Of a DNA stretch of 10,933 nucleotides, positions 4,006-10,840 are shown piece after piece. Each line of letters starts with the position of its first letter. Positions within the stretch are counted from its first letter, which is position 1. The stretch comes from a bacterium (Candidatus Gribaldobacteria) CG07_land_8_20_14_0_80_33_18. GTDB lineage: Bacteria > Patescibacteriota > Minisyncoccia > Minisyncoccales > CG1-02-41-26. The notes under the pieces were generated by a model. The model saw only the letters and a program-made list of their open reading frames with translations. It ran no database searches and was not told the origin of the DNA. Location: positions 1-10,933 of the forward strand of contig PEWP01000055.1 in assembly GCA_002779425.1 (NCBI GenBank). The letters are read 5' to 3'. A program made the translations under genes and the position numbers.

Positions 4006-4038
4006 GTCAAATTCAAAAGTCAAATCTCAAAAGTCAAA
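4005..4038 (-). repeat. 13-14 bp direct repeats in the rpmF leader
   Basis: AGTCAAA occurs at 4005, 4018 and 4032 (steps of 13 and 14 bp), with similar A/C-rich fill. On the transcribed strand it gives three evenly spaced TTTGACT. The 13-mer TCAAATCTCAAAA (4020-4032) also occurs in the tRNA leader at 318-330. Confidence 0.6.
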
Positions 4039-4073
4039 AATGACGAACGAAGTATTTTTAAATATTACTTTTA

Positions 4074-4102
4074 AATATAGCAGATAAAGAAAATTATTTC
4101 AA
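4074..4102 (-). promoter_or_regulatory. Predicted promoter of rpmF-nusB-rnc-rpsP
   Basis: Minus strand: -35 TTGAAA (4097-4102, 5/6), 17-bp spacer, -10 TATATT (4074-4079, 5/6) preceded by TGC, giving an extended -10. It overlaps the rnhB stop codon and would start about 80 nt before the rpmF ATG. Confidence 0.65.
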
Positions 4103-4726
4103 TAGTTTTAAATTTTTAACCGGTCTGAATGTTTTTCTATGTATTTTACAAGGACCATATTTTTTAAGCATTTTAAAATGGTATTTTGTTCCGTATCCTT
4201 TATGTTTATCAAAACCATATTGGGGATATTTCTGGTGATATCTTTTCATTATTTTATCCCTTCTCACCTTGGCAATTATGCTCGCTGCGGCGCAAGAGAA
4301 AACTTTTTCATCCCCTTTAATAATTAGTTTTAAGTTATAAGTTTTAAGTTTTAAGTTTTTAATATTATTACCGTCAATTATTAAAAAGATTTGGGATTTT
4401 GGGATTTTAATTTTAGATTTTAAATTTTGAAGCGCTTTTTCCATCGCTAGCTCCGCCGCATTTTTGATATTTATTCTATCAATTACCTTTTCCGAAACCC
4501 TCCCCATTCCCCATTCAATCCGAGGATGTTTTGTTAAGATTTGATACAACTCTTCTCGCTTTTTTGAAGACAATTTTTTTGAGTCCTTAATTTTTGGAAT
4601 TTGGAATTTGGAATTTGGAATTTGCCGGACAGTGACAGCCGCGGCTGTCACTGGACCGGCTAAGGGGCCTCTTCCTACTTCATCTATACCCACAATAATT
4701 TTATTCAAAATTTTTTTCTTAGGCAT
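4094..4726 (-). CDS. rnhB: Ribonuclease HII
   Basis: RNase HII cuts 5' of ribonucleotides embedded in DNA and degrades RNA in RNA-DNA hybrids. The 210-aa product has the family motifs: GIDEVGRGPLAGPV with D15 and E16, KDSKKLS (47-53), a central LIIDGN with D118, and SIIAKVRRD with D157, completing the DEDD active site. The C-terminal HKGYGTKYHF is also typical. Three lysine-rich stretches not found in compact homologs (res. 35-45, about 101-112, about 124-135) coincide with short DNA repeats. The start at 4726 has no Shine-Dalgarno. The gene is divergent from the plus-strand operon; the 102-bp gap must hold promoters for both. Confidence 0.97.
   Translation of the reverse strand: MPKKKILNKIIVGIDEVGRGPLAGPVTAAAVTVRQIPNSKFQIPKIKDSKKLSSKKREELYQILTKHPRIEWGMGRVSEKVIDRINIKNAAELAMEKALQNLKSKIKIPKSQIFLIIDGNNIKNLKLKTYNLKLIIKGDEKVFSCAAASIIAKVRRDKIMKRYHQKYPQYGFDKHKGYGTKYHFKMLKKYGPCKIHRKTFRPVKNLKLLK
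4327..4354 (-). repeat. 7-bp tandem repeat inside rnhB (GTTTTAA unit)
   Basis: Four copies of GTTTTAA (plus strand), one with a single change (GTTATAA), and a partial fifth. They encode the NLKLKTYNLKL stretch just after the catalytic D118. Confidence 0.8.
4393..4428 (-). repeat. Imperfect 7-8 bp repeat inside rnhB
   Basis: GGGATTTT twice (4393-4400, 4401-4408), then AATTTTA, GATTTTA and AATTTT. It encodes the lysine-rich loop before the central catalytic strand (NLKSKIKIPKSQI). Same style as the other tracts but less regular. Confidence 0.6.
4594..4624 (-). repeat. 7-bp tandem repeat inside rnhB (TTGGAAT unit)
   Basis: Four perfect copies of TTGGAAT plus 3 bp. The coding strand gives QIPNSKFQIPK, inserted between the N-terminal GPVTAAAVTV strand and the KDSKKLS motif. 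The unit (AATTTGG when rotated) differs from the trmD unit AATTTTG by one base. Confidence 0.9.
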
Positions 4727-4749
4727 ATTTACTTATTAACTATACTATG

Positions 4750-4776
4750 TTGTTTGATTTTTAAAAATGGTATAAT
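4750..4776 (+). promoter_or_regulatory. Predicted promoter of the beta-helix gene-dnaE-thrS operon
   Basis: A perfect -10 TATAAT (4771-4776) preceded by TGG (extended -10), with a weak -35 TTGTTT (4750-4755) at 15-bp spacing. Transcription would start near 4783, about 45 nt before the GTG start. Confidence 0.6.
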
Positions 4777-4828
4777 TTATTAATCATTATCATTATCTTT
4801 ATTTTTATTTTTATTTTAACTTAAAAAC

Positions 4829-5512
4829 GTGGAAGAAAAAAATAAAGAAGAAAATATTTTATCTCAAACTGAAATAGAAGAAGAACTACGATTAGCAGAA
4901 ATAGAAAAAAGACCAGCTAATTTTAGGAGTAAAATCCTCTCTAGTTTAATATTGAATGAAAGAATAATTGAAACGCCGCTTGACCTGGAAACGGCAATAA
5001 TTTTAGGCCCCATTTCTTTGGAAGGCGCTGTGATTAAAGGAGATTTAAATTTAACTTATGTAATAACTAAAGGGGTTCTTTATTTTGGTTCTGGCACCCT
5101 GGAGGGTAATTTAAAATTAGAAAATGCCAAAATAAATGGAGGGGTAAATTTAGTGGGGGCTAAAATAGGAGGATCGCTTTTCTCAAATGGATTAAATATA
5201 AATGGTTTTTTAAGTTTGGCTAAAATTCTAGTAAAAGGAAATTTAGATTTTCGAAATTTAAAAATTATGGATTTTTATCATGGGGGTTTAATCGTTAAAG
5301 GAGATCTTTATTTACGAGAAGCAAATATTAGTGGTTTAGTGAATTTAGAAAAATCATTTATTGAAGGGTCGGGTGATTTTCTTAATGCATTTATTGGCGG
5401 AGAATTGAATTTAAAAGAAACTGCTTTTGGGAATTTTTTAATTTTGAAGGGAACAAAAATTCGAGGAGAAACAATTTTAGAAGGAACAAAATATAAAGAA
5501 CTAATCAAATAA
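4829..5512 (+). CDS. Beta-helix (pentapeptide-like) repeat protein, function unknown
   Basis: A 227-aa protein starting at GTG. Residues 1-45 are charged and probably helical (EEKNKEENILSQTEIEEEL). From about 50 to 222 it is a regular series of roughly 20-22-residue repeats with hydrophobic residues at alternate places and glycines at the turns, for example AKINGGVNLVGAKIGGSL and GNLDFRNLKI. This fits a right-handed beta-helix of the pentapeptide-repeat or bactofilin kind. There is no signal peptide or membrane segment, so it is likely cytoplasmic. I see no catalytic motif and cannot name a function. It is the first gene of a tight operon; dnaE starts 8 nt after its stop. Some pentapeptide-repeat proteins mimic DNA and bind gyrase, but this protein is not clearly acidic, so that link is only a possibility. 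No downstream ATG would keep the full repeat series. Confidence 0.85.
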   Translation: MEEKNKEENILSQTEIEEELRLAEIEKRPANFRSKILSSLILNERIIETPLDLETAIILGPISLEGAVIKGDLNLTYVITKGVLYFGSGTLEGNLKLENAKINGGVNLVGAKIGGSLFSNGLNINGFLSLAKILVKGNLDFRNLKIMDFYHGGLIVKGDLYLREANISGLVNLEKSFIEGSGDFLNAFIGGELNLKETAFGNFLILKGTKIRGETILEGTKYKELIK

Positions 5513-5520
5513 ATAAATGT

Positions 5521-8500
5521 ATGGCGAAATTTACTCACTTACACGTTCATTCCCATTACAGTTTATTAGATGGTTTACCCAAAATTGATAAACTTTTGGA
5601 TTATGTAAAAAATTTAGGAATGGATTCGGTTGCCTTAACTGACCACGGCGTTCTCTACGGCGCAATAGAATTTTATAAAAAAGCAATTGAACGAGGAATA
5701 AAACCTATTATAGGCGCAGAAATGTACCTTGCCTTTGAAGGAATGAAACAAAAACGACCCAATATTGATGATAGAAGATATCATTTAGTTCTTTTAGTAA
5801 AAAATGAAGAGGGTTATAAAAATTTAGTTAAACTTATAACTGCTTCTCATCTTGAAGGATTTTATTATAAACCGCGAATTGATGAGGAACTTTTAGCTCG
5901 GAGATGTAAGGGATTAATTGGATTATCAGCTTGCTTACAGGGAAAAATTCCCCGATTAATTTTAGCTAAAAAAATTGAGGAGGCAAAAAAACAAGCATTA
6001 AAATATCAAGAAATTTTTGGCAAAGATAATTTTTATTTGGAAATCCAAAACCATCCTAATCTTCCTGAACAAAAAAAAATAAACGATATTTTAATTGATT
6101 TTTCTAAAAAATTAAATATTCCGCTCATAGCCACAAATGATTGTCATTATCTAAAAAAAGAAGATGCTGAAACACAAGATATTTTAATGTTAATAAATAC
6201 TGGAGCCGACATTAACGATCCAGAGAGATTAACGATGAAAGCTGACGATTTTTCGATGAAAAGTCAAGAGATAATGATAGAATCATTTAAAAATGTTCCT
6301 GAAGCAATAGAAAATACTCAAAAAATTACTGAGCTTTGCAATTTTAATTTTAAATTCGGAGAAATAAAACTTCCCCATTATCAACCTCCAGTAAATAAAA
6401 CATCTGAAGAATATTTAAAAGAACTTTGTTATATAGGTTTGGAAAAAAGTAAAATTAAAAATGAAAAAGAGGCAATAAAAAGATTGGAATATGAACTCTC
6501 GGTTATTAACCAAACTAGTTTTGCTTCTTATTTTTTAGTTGTTTCTGATTTTGTTAACTGGGCGAAGGAAAATAGAATTGTGGTAGGTCCGGGTCGCGGG
6601 AGTGTCGGCGGTTCTTTAGTCGCCTATGTTTTAGGAATCACCGAAGTCAATCCATTGGAACATAATCTTTTGTTCGAAAGGTTTTTGAACCCAGAGAGAG
6701 TCTCAATGCCTGATATTGATCTTGATTTCACCGATAGAAGAAGAGGTGAAGTAATAAATTACATTGCTGAAAAATACGGACGTGATAAAGTTGCCCAAAT
6801 TATTACTTTTGGGACAATGGCTGCCAGAGCAGTAGTTCGCGATGTTGGAAGAGCAATGGGATTACCTTATATTTTCTGCGATAAAATTGCCAAACTAATT
6901 CCTTCTGGTTGGACCTTAAATGAAACTCTTGAAAAAATCTCTGAATTTCGCCAACTTTATGACGTAGATGAAAAAGCTCGAAAATTAATTGATTTTGCAA
7001 AAAAATTAGAAGGTTGCGCTCGCCATGCTTCAACTCATGCTTGTGGAATAGTAATTTCAAAGGAACCGCTGGAGGAAATTGTTCCTTTACAGCATCCCAC
7101 TCAGGATGATGAAACAATTGTTACCCAATATGAAATGCATGCCATAGAGGATTTAGGTCTTTTAAAAATCGATATTCTGGGATTAAAGAATTTAACAATA
7201 ATTGAAGACACCTTAACGAGAATTTATTCTGTTCAAAATAAACAAATAAACATATCGAAAATTCCTTTTGACGATAAAAAAACTTATCAACTCCTTCAAA
7301 AAGGAGAGACAACTGGTGTATTCCAATTGGAAAGCGAGGGGATAAAAAGATATTTAAGAGAATTAAGGCCGACTGCTTTTGAAGATATAGTGGCTATGGT
7401 TGCTCTTTACCGACCGGGACCAATACAATTTATTCCAGAATATATTGCTCGAAAACATAAAAAGAAAAAAATAGAATATCTCCACCCAAAACTCAAACCA
7501 ATTCTTGAAGAAACTCAGGGAATTTGTATTTTCCAAGAACAGTTAATGCGAGTAGCTCAAGATTTAGCCGGTTTTTCTCTCTCAGAAGCTGATATTTTAC
7601 GAAAAGCAGTTGGTAAAAAAATAAAAGAACTTTTAATTTCTCAACAAGAAAATTTTATTCAGGGAATGATAAAAAACGGAATAAAAAAGGAAATTGCTTC
7701 TAAAATCTGGGAATGGATTTTGCCTTTTGCCAGTTATGGATTTAACAAAAGTCATAGTTTGGCTTATGCAATAATCGCCTATCAAACTGCTTATCTTAAA
7801 GCCTATTTCCCTATTGAATTTATGTCAGCTCTTTTAACTTCAGAAAAAGCGGATGTAGAGAGAATTTCGGTTTTAATTAATGAGTGTAAAAATATGGGAA
7901 TTGAAGTTTTACCTCCTGATATAAATGAAAGTTTTAGAAATTTCTCGGTTGTGCCAAAGGAAAATAAAATTAGATTCGGTCTTCTAGCAATCAAAAATGT
8001 TGGCTCTAATATTGTTGAAGCAATAATCAAAGAAAGAAAAGAAAATGGTCCTTTTAAATCATTTTCTGATTTCATTTCGAGAATTAATTCAAAAGATTTA
8101 AATAAAAAATCGTTGGAAAGTTTAATAAAAGTAGGAGTTTTTGATAAATTTGAGGAACGAAACAAATTACTCTCTAATATTGAGAAGATTTTAGAGGATA
8201 ATCGAGAATTACAAAGAAACAAAAATAATGGACAAAAAAATTTATTTGAAAAAATAACAAATTCCTCTCCTCCTTTTAATTTAAAATCTGCAGAGGCAGC
8301 TGACTTGCAGCAAAAAGTTTTATGGGAAAAAGAACTTTTGGGTCTTTATATTTCTTCTCATCCATTAGAAGGGTTTAAAAAGATTCTTGAAAGGAAAGCG
8401 CTGCCAATTAAAGAATTGAAAGAGTCAACTGCTAATTTTTCTAATTATAAAATTAGAATCGGGGGGATAATTTCTTCAATTAAAAAAATTTTAACTAAAA

Positions 8501-8697
8501 AGGGTCAACCAATGCTCTTTTTGAATTTAGAAGATTTAACTGATAGAATTGAGGTAGTGGTTTTCCCATCTGTTATCGAACGAAATCCTTCTCTTTTTAT
8601 AGAAAATAAAATTGTTTTTATTAATGGAAAAGTCGAACCATGGCACGACCCGCCAAAAATGATCTGTGAAGACATTGAAGAAATAATTGAAAAATGA
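5521..8697 (+). CDS. dnaE: DNA polymerase III subunit alpha
   Basis: The replicative polymerase subunit, 1058 aa (E. coli DnaE 1160). An N-terminal PHP domain (about 1-210) keeps all nine metal-site residues (H8, H10, D17, H42, E67, H110, C138, D207, H209), so it may be an active metal-dependent proofreading nuclease, unlike the degraded E. coli PHP domain. The palm contains GPGRGSVGGSLVAY and PDIDLDF (397-403, catalytic D400 and D402), with the third Asp at D551 in KIDILGLKNL. Later come PFASYGFNKSHS, a helix-hairpin-helix region (about 820-860), a clamp-binding-like QKNLF (905-909) and a C-terminal OB fold (about 975-1055). The protein ends after the OB fold and lacks the extra C-terminal tau-binding domain of E. 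coli. It starts 8 nt after the preceding gene without a Shine-Dalgarno and overlaps thrS by 4 nt. Confidence 0.98.
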   Translation: MAKFTHLHVHSHYSLLDGLPKIDKLLDYVKNLGMDSVALTDHGVLYGAIEFYKKAIERGIKPIIGAEMYLAFEGMKQKRPNIDDRRYHLVLLVKNEEGYKNLVKLITASHLEGFYYKPRIDEELLARRCKGLIGLSACLQGKIPRLILAKKIEEAKKQALKYQEIFGKDNFYLEIQNHPNLPEQKKINDILIDFSKKLNIPLIATNDCHYLKKEDAETQDILMLINTGADINDPERLTMKADDFSMKSQEIMIESFKNVPEAIENTQKITELCNFNFKFGEIKLPHYQPPVNKTSEEYLKELCYIGLEKSKIKNEKEAIKRLEYELSVINQTSFASYFLVVSDFVNWAKENRIVVGPGRGSVGGSLVAYVLGITEVNPLEHNLLFERFLNPERVSMPDIDLDFTDRRRGEVINYIAEKYGRDKVAQIITFGTMAARAVVRDVGRAMGLPYIFCDKIAKLIPSGWTLNETLEKISEFRQLYDVDEKARKLIDFAKKLEGCARHASTHACGIVISKEPLEEIVPLQHPTQDDETIVTQYEMHAIEDLGLLKIDILGLKNLTIIEDTLTRIYSVQNKQINISKIPFDDKKTYQLLQKGETTGVFQLESEGIKRYLRELRPTAFEDIVAMVALYRPGPIQFIPEYIARKHKKKKIEYLHPKLKPILEETQGICIFQEQLMRVAQDLAGFSLSEADILRKAVGKKIKELLISQQENFIQGMIKNGIKKEIASKIWEWILPFASYGFNKSHSLAYAIIAYQTAYLKAYFPIEFMSALLTSEKADVERISVLINECKNMGIEVLPPDINESFRNFSVVPKENKIRFGLLAIKNVGSNIVEAIIKERKENGPFKSFSDFISRINSKDLNKKSLESLIKVGVFDKFEERNKLLSNIEKILEDNRELQRNKNNGQKNLFEKITNSSPPFNLKSAEAADLQQKVLWEKELLGLYISSHPLEGFKKILERKALPIKELKESTANFSNYKIRIGGIISSIKKILTKKGQPMLFLNLEDLTDRIEVVVFPSVIERNPSLFIENKIVFINGKVEPWHDPPKMICEDIEEIIEK

Positions 8698-10391
8698 AAC
8701 AGGAAACAATAAGGCATTCTTTAGCTCATTTATTAGCTTATGCAGTCTCTGAACTCTATCCAGGGATTAAATTTGGCATTGGACCAGCAATTAAAAATGG
8801 ATTCTACTACGATTTTGACTTTAAAAATCCAATCTCAAATGAAGATCTGCCGAAGATTGAAAACAAAATGAAGGAGTTAATTAAACAAAATATCGTTTTT
8901 AAGAAAAAAAATGTTTCAAAAAATGAAGCGAAAAAAATATTTAAAAATCAACCATATAAATTAGAATTAATTAAAGAACTGCCGGGTAAAATTGTTTCAA
9001 TTTATCAAAGCGGTGAGTTTCTTGATTTATGCAAAGGACCGCATATTAAATCAACTAAAGAAATTAATGCCGAAGCATTTAAATTAACAAAAACTGCTGG
9101 CGCCTATTGGAGAGGGAATGAAAAAAATCCAATGCTAACCAGAATTTATGGATTGGCTTTTGATACAAAAAAAGAATTAGAAGAATTTTTAAAAAAAGAG
9201 AAAGAAGCGGAAAAAAGAGACCATAGAATTTTAGGCCAAAAATTAGAACTTTTTATGTTTGATGAGGAAATTGGTGCCGGCTTGCCTTTATGGATGCCAA
9301 AAGGAGAAATTTTGCGTCACATTATTGAAGAATATCTGTATGAAGAACTGAAAAAAGCTGGCTATCAATGGGTAAGAACGCCTCATTTAGGAAATTTAAA
9401 TTTATGGAAAACCTCGGGGCATTGGGAACTTTATCGAGAAAATATGTACTCCCCTATTGAAATTGAAAATGAAAAATATCTGATAAAACCAATGAATTGT
9501 CCTTTCCATGTAAAAATTTACCAATCAAAAATTATATCTTACAAAAACCTACCAATAAAATATGCTGAACTGGGAACGGTCTATCGCTATGAAAAATCAG
9601 GAGTCCTTCATGGGTTAACCAGAGTTCGTGGCTTTACCCAAGACGATGCCCATATCTTTTGTACTCCCGAACAATTAACAGAAGAAGTTGAAGAACTTCT
9701 TTGTCACGGCTTTAAAATATTTGAAACTTTTGGTTTTAAAGAGTTCAACATTTATCTTTCTACTAGGCCAGAAAAATATGCCGGGACAATCAAGGGATGG
9801 GAGAAAGCAACAAATGTTTTAAAATATGTGCTTAAGAAATTAAAAATAAAATATCAGGTTGATGCCGGCGGCGGCGTTTTTTACGGGCCAAAAATAGATA
9901 TAAAAATAAAAGATAGTTTAGGAAGAGAATGGCAATGTACAACAATCCAGGTTGATTTTAATCTGCCAAAAAGGTTTAATATTACATTTATTAATAATAA
10001 AGGGAAAAAAGAAAAAGTTTATATGATCCACCGGGCGCTTTTAGGTTCAATGGAAAGATTTATTGGTGTTTTGCTTGAACATTATGCGGGCGCTTTACCG
10101 TTTTGGCTTTCTTCAGAACAAATTTGGCTCATTCCTGTTGGTTCCCAACATATAGAATATGCCAGAGAAGTTTCAGAAAAAATTCAAGGGTTGCAAATTC
10201 GTGATGTCATAAAAGATGAAAATGAAACTGTTTCTAAAAAAATCAGAGAGGGCGAAATTAAAAAAATCCCCTATCTTTTGGTAGTTGGCGATAAAGAAAT
10301 GAAAAATAAAACAGTTAGAGTAAGGGAAAGAGGAAAAGGAGATATTGGCGAAATGGAATTAGAAAAATTCCTTAAAGGGTTAGAAATTTGA
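8694..10391 (+). CDS. thrS: Threonyl-tRNA synthetase lacking the TGS domain
   Basis: ThrRS charges tRNA-Thr and removes misattached serine. At 565 aa it is about 75 residues shorter than E. coli ThrRS (642 aa) and starts directly in the editing domain: HSLAH (H8, H12) and DLCKGPH (C113, H117) are the four editing-site residues. The N-terminal TGS domain is absent. The class II core follows: motif 2 around YRYEKSGVLHGLTRVRGFT, the zinc ligands C269 (MNCPFH), H320 (DDAHIF) and H446 (MIHRAL), then motif 3 (GSMERFIGVLLEH). The anticodon-binding domain begins at EQIWLIPVG. The ATG overlaps the dnaE stop (ATGA), so coupling is likely and there is no room for a longer start. The window also carries a tRNA-Thr with unusual loops. 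Confidence 0.98.
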   Translation: MKQETIRHSLAHLLAYAVSELYPGIKFGIGPAIKNGFYYDFDFKNPISNEDLPKIENKMKELIKQNIVFKKKNVSKNEAKKIFKNQPYKLELIKELPGKIVSIYQSGEFLDLCKGPHIKSTKEINAEAFKLTKTAGAYWRGNEKNPMLTRIYGLAFDTKKELEEFLKKEKEAEKRDHRILGQKLELFMFDEEIGAGLPLWMPKGEILRHIIEEYLYEELKKAGYQWVRTPHLGNLNLWKTSGHWELYRENMYSPIEIENEKYLIKPMNCPFHVKIYQSKIISYKNLPIKYAELGTVYRYEKSGVLHGLTRVRGFTQDDAHIFCTPEQLTEEVEELLCHGFKIFETFGFKEFNIYLSTRPEKYAGTIKGWEKATNVLKYVLKKLKIKYQVDAGGGVFYGPKIDIKIKDSLGREWQCTTIQVDFNLPKRFNITFINNKGKKEKVYMIHRALLGSMERFIGVLLEHYAGALPFWLSSEQIWLIPVGSQHIEYAREVSEKIQGLQIRDVIKDENETVSKKIREGEIKKIPYLLVVGDKEMKNKTVRVRERGKGDIGEMELEKFLKGLEI

Positions 10392-10395
10392 CGTT

Positions 10396-10408
10396 GAGGT
10401 CCGACCTC
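10396..10408. other. Perfect short palindrome after thrS
   Basis: GAGGT-CCG-ACCTC lies 4 bp after the thrS stop and 7 bp before the -35 of the next promoter. There is no T run, so it is not an intrinsic terminator. It may be an operator or part of a dispersed repeat. Confidence 0.45.
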
Positions 10409-10415
10409 GTAGGAT

Positions 10416-10443
10416 TTGACAAATTTACAGATAGGTGTATAAT
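10416..10443 (+). promoter_or_regulatory. Full-consensus promoter of the structured RNA
   Basis: Perfect -35 TTGACA (10416-10421) and perfect -10 TATAAT (10438-10443) with a 16-bp spacer; no other promoter in the window matches both boxes. Predicted start near 10450. A 10-bp palindrome, GTACATGTAC, lies at 10466-10475, just after the start. Confidence 0.85.
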
Positions 10444-10449
10444 ATAGGT

Positions 10450-10783
10450 AGTCTATAATATTAATGTACATGTACCTTAATAAATAGAGAGGAGTAGTGG
10501 GTCAAAAACTTATATAATGAGAATCCCCTGCCGCCTGAAAAGGACTCCATGGTTATCAGCTGAAATTATCAGCTTAAATGCTGAAGTTACCAGTTAAAAT
10601 AATCATGAAACCAGGAAACTCTATTGATATGAGCTATTTAAAAACTCTATTAATAGAGACTCTTGTGAGAAAAGTTTTCACTTACAAGATGGTCCTGCTA
10701 CTCTTCTCTCTGTTTTACTTTAATAATGAGTAATTTTTAAAAAATACCCGATTTAAAAAAAACTGGGTATTTTTCTTTTTTTT
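10450..10783 (+). ncRNA. Structured RNA of unknown class with own promoter and terminator
   Basis: About 330 nt between a consensus promoter and an intrinsic terminator, with no ORF longer than a few codons that has a start signal. The ends close by a long-range helix: AGAGAG-GAGTAG (10486-10497) pairs perfectly with CTACTC and CTCTCT (10698-10711), with a 2-nt bulge, and can extend inward with G-U pairs. Inside, ATGGTTAT (10549-10556) pairs with ATAATCAT, enclosing the hairpin TCAGC/GCTGA. CCT-GAAA-AGG is a GNRA hairpin near 10535-10544. GTGAGAA-AAG-TTTTCAC (near 10665-10681) is another hairpin, flanked by CTTGT/ACAAG. GGAGT (10491-10495) can alternatively pair with ACTCC (10544-10548), so two exclusive folds are possible. 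I find no hallmarks of RNase P RNA, tmRNA or SRP RNA. It could be a small RNA or a riboswitch-like leader of a gene beyond the edge. Confidence 0.65.
10740..10783 (+). terminator. Intrinsic terminator of the structured RNA
   Basis: AAAAATACCC (10740-10749) pairs perfectly with GGGTATTTTT (10765-10774) around a 15-nt loop, followed by C and eight T (10776-10783). Confidence 0.88.
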
Positions 10784-10809
10784 CGAGTTTTCGAGATTTG
10801 TCAAACATT

Positions 10810-10818
10810 TGGTATAAT
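10810..10818 (+). promoter_or_regulatory. Extended -10 element after the terminator
   Basis: TGGTATAAT, the same extended -10 as at 4768-4776, but with no convincing -35 (TTCGAG at 17-bp spacing). If active it would transcribe the 36-bp tandem repeat. Confidence 0.4.
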
Positions 10819-10840
10819 AAATATAGAATTAAAATAATTA

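Noticed and set aside
4739..4767. Promoter for rnhB on the minus strand (TATAGT with TTTTTA)
   Set aside because: The -10 is fair but the -35 is poor in a very AT-rich stretch; a promoter must be near, but I cannot fix it.
6803..8222. Minus-strand ORFs of 63 to 139 codons inside dnaE
   Set aside because: They are shadows of a strongly conserved gene on the plus strand with no start signals.
10497..10517. Short leader peptide GTG GGT CAA AAA CTT ATA TAA after AGGAG
   Set aside because: The AGGAG is only 2 nt from the GTG, and the bases lie in the terminal helix of the RNA; six codons are too few to support.
10450..10783. RNase P RNA, tmRNA or SRP RNA
   Set aside because: I find no GAGGAAAGTC-type RNase P core, no tRNA-like 3' end with a TTCGA loop, and no GGAAGGAAGCA-type SRP loop.
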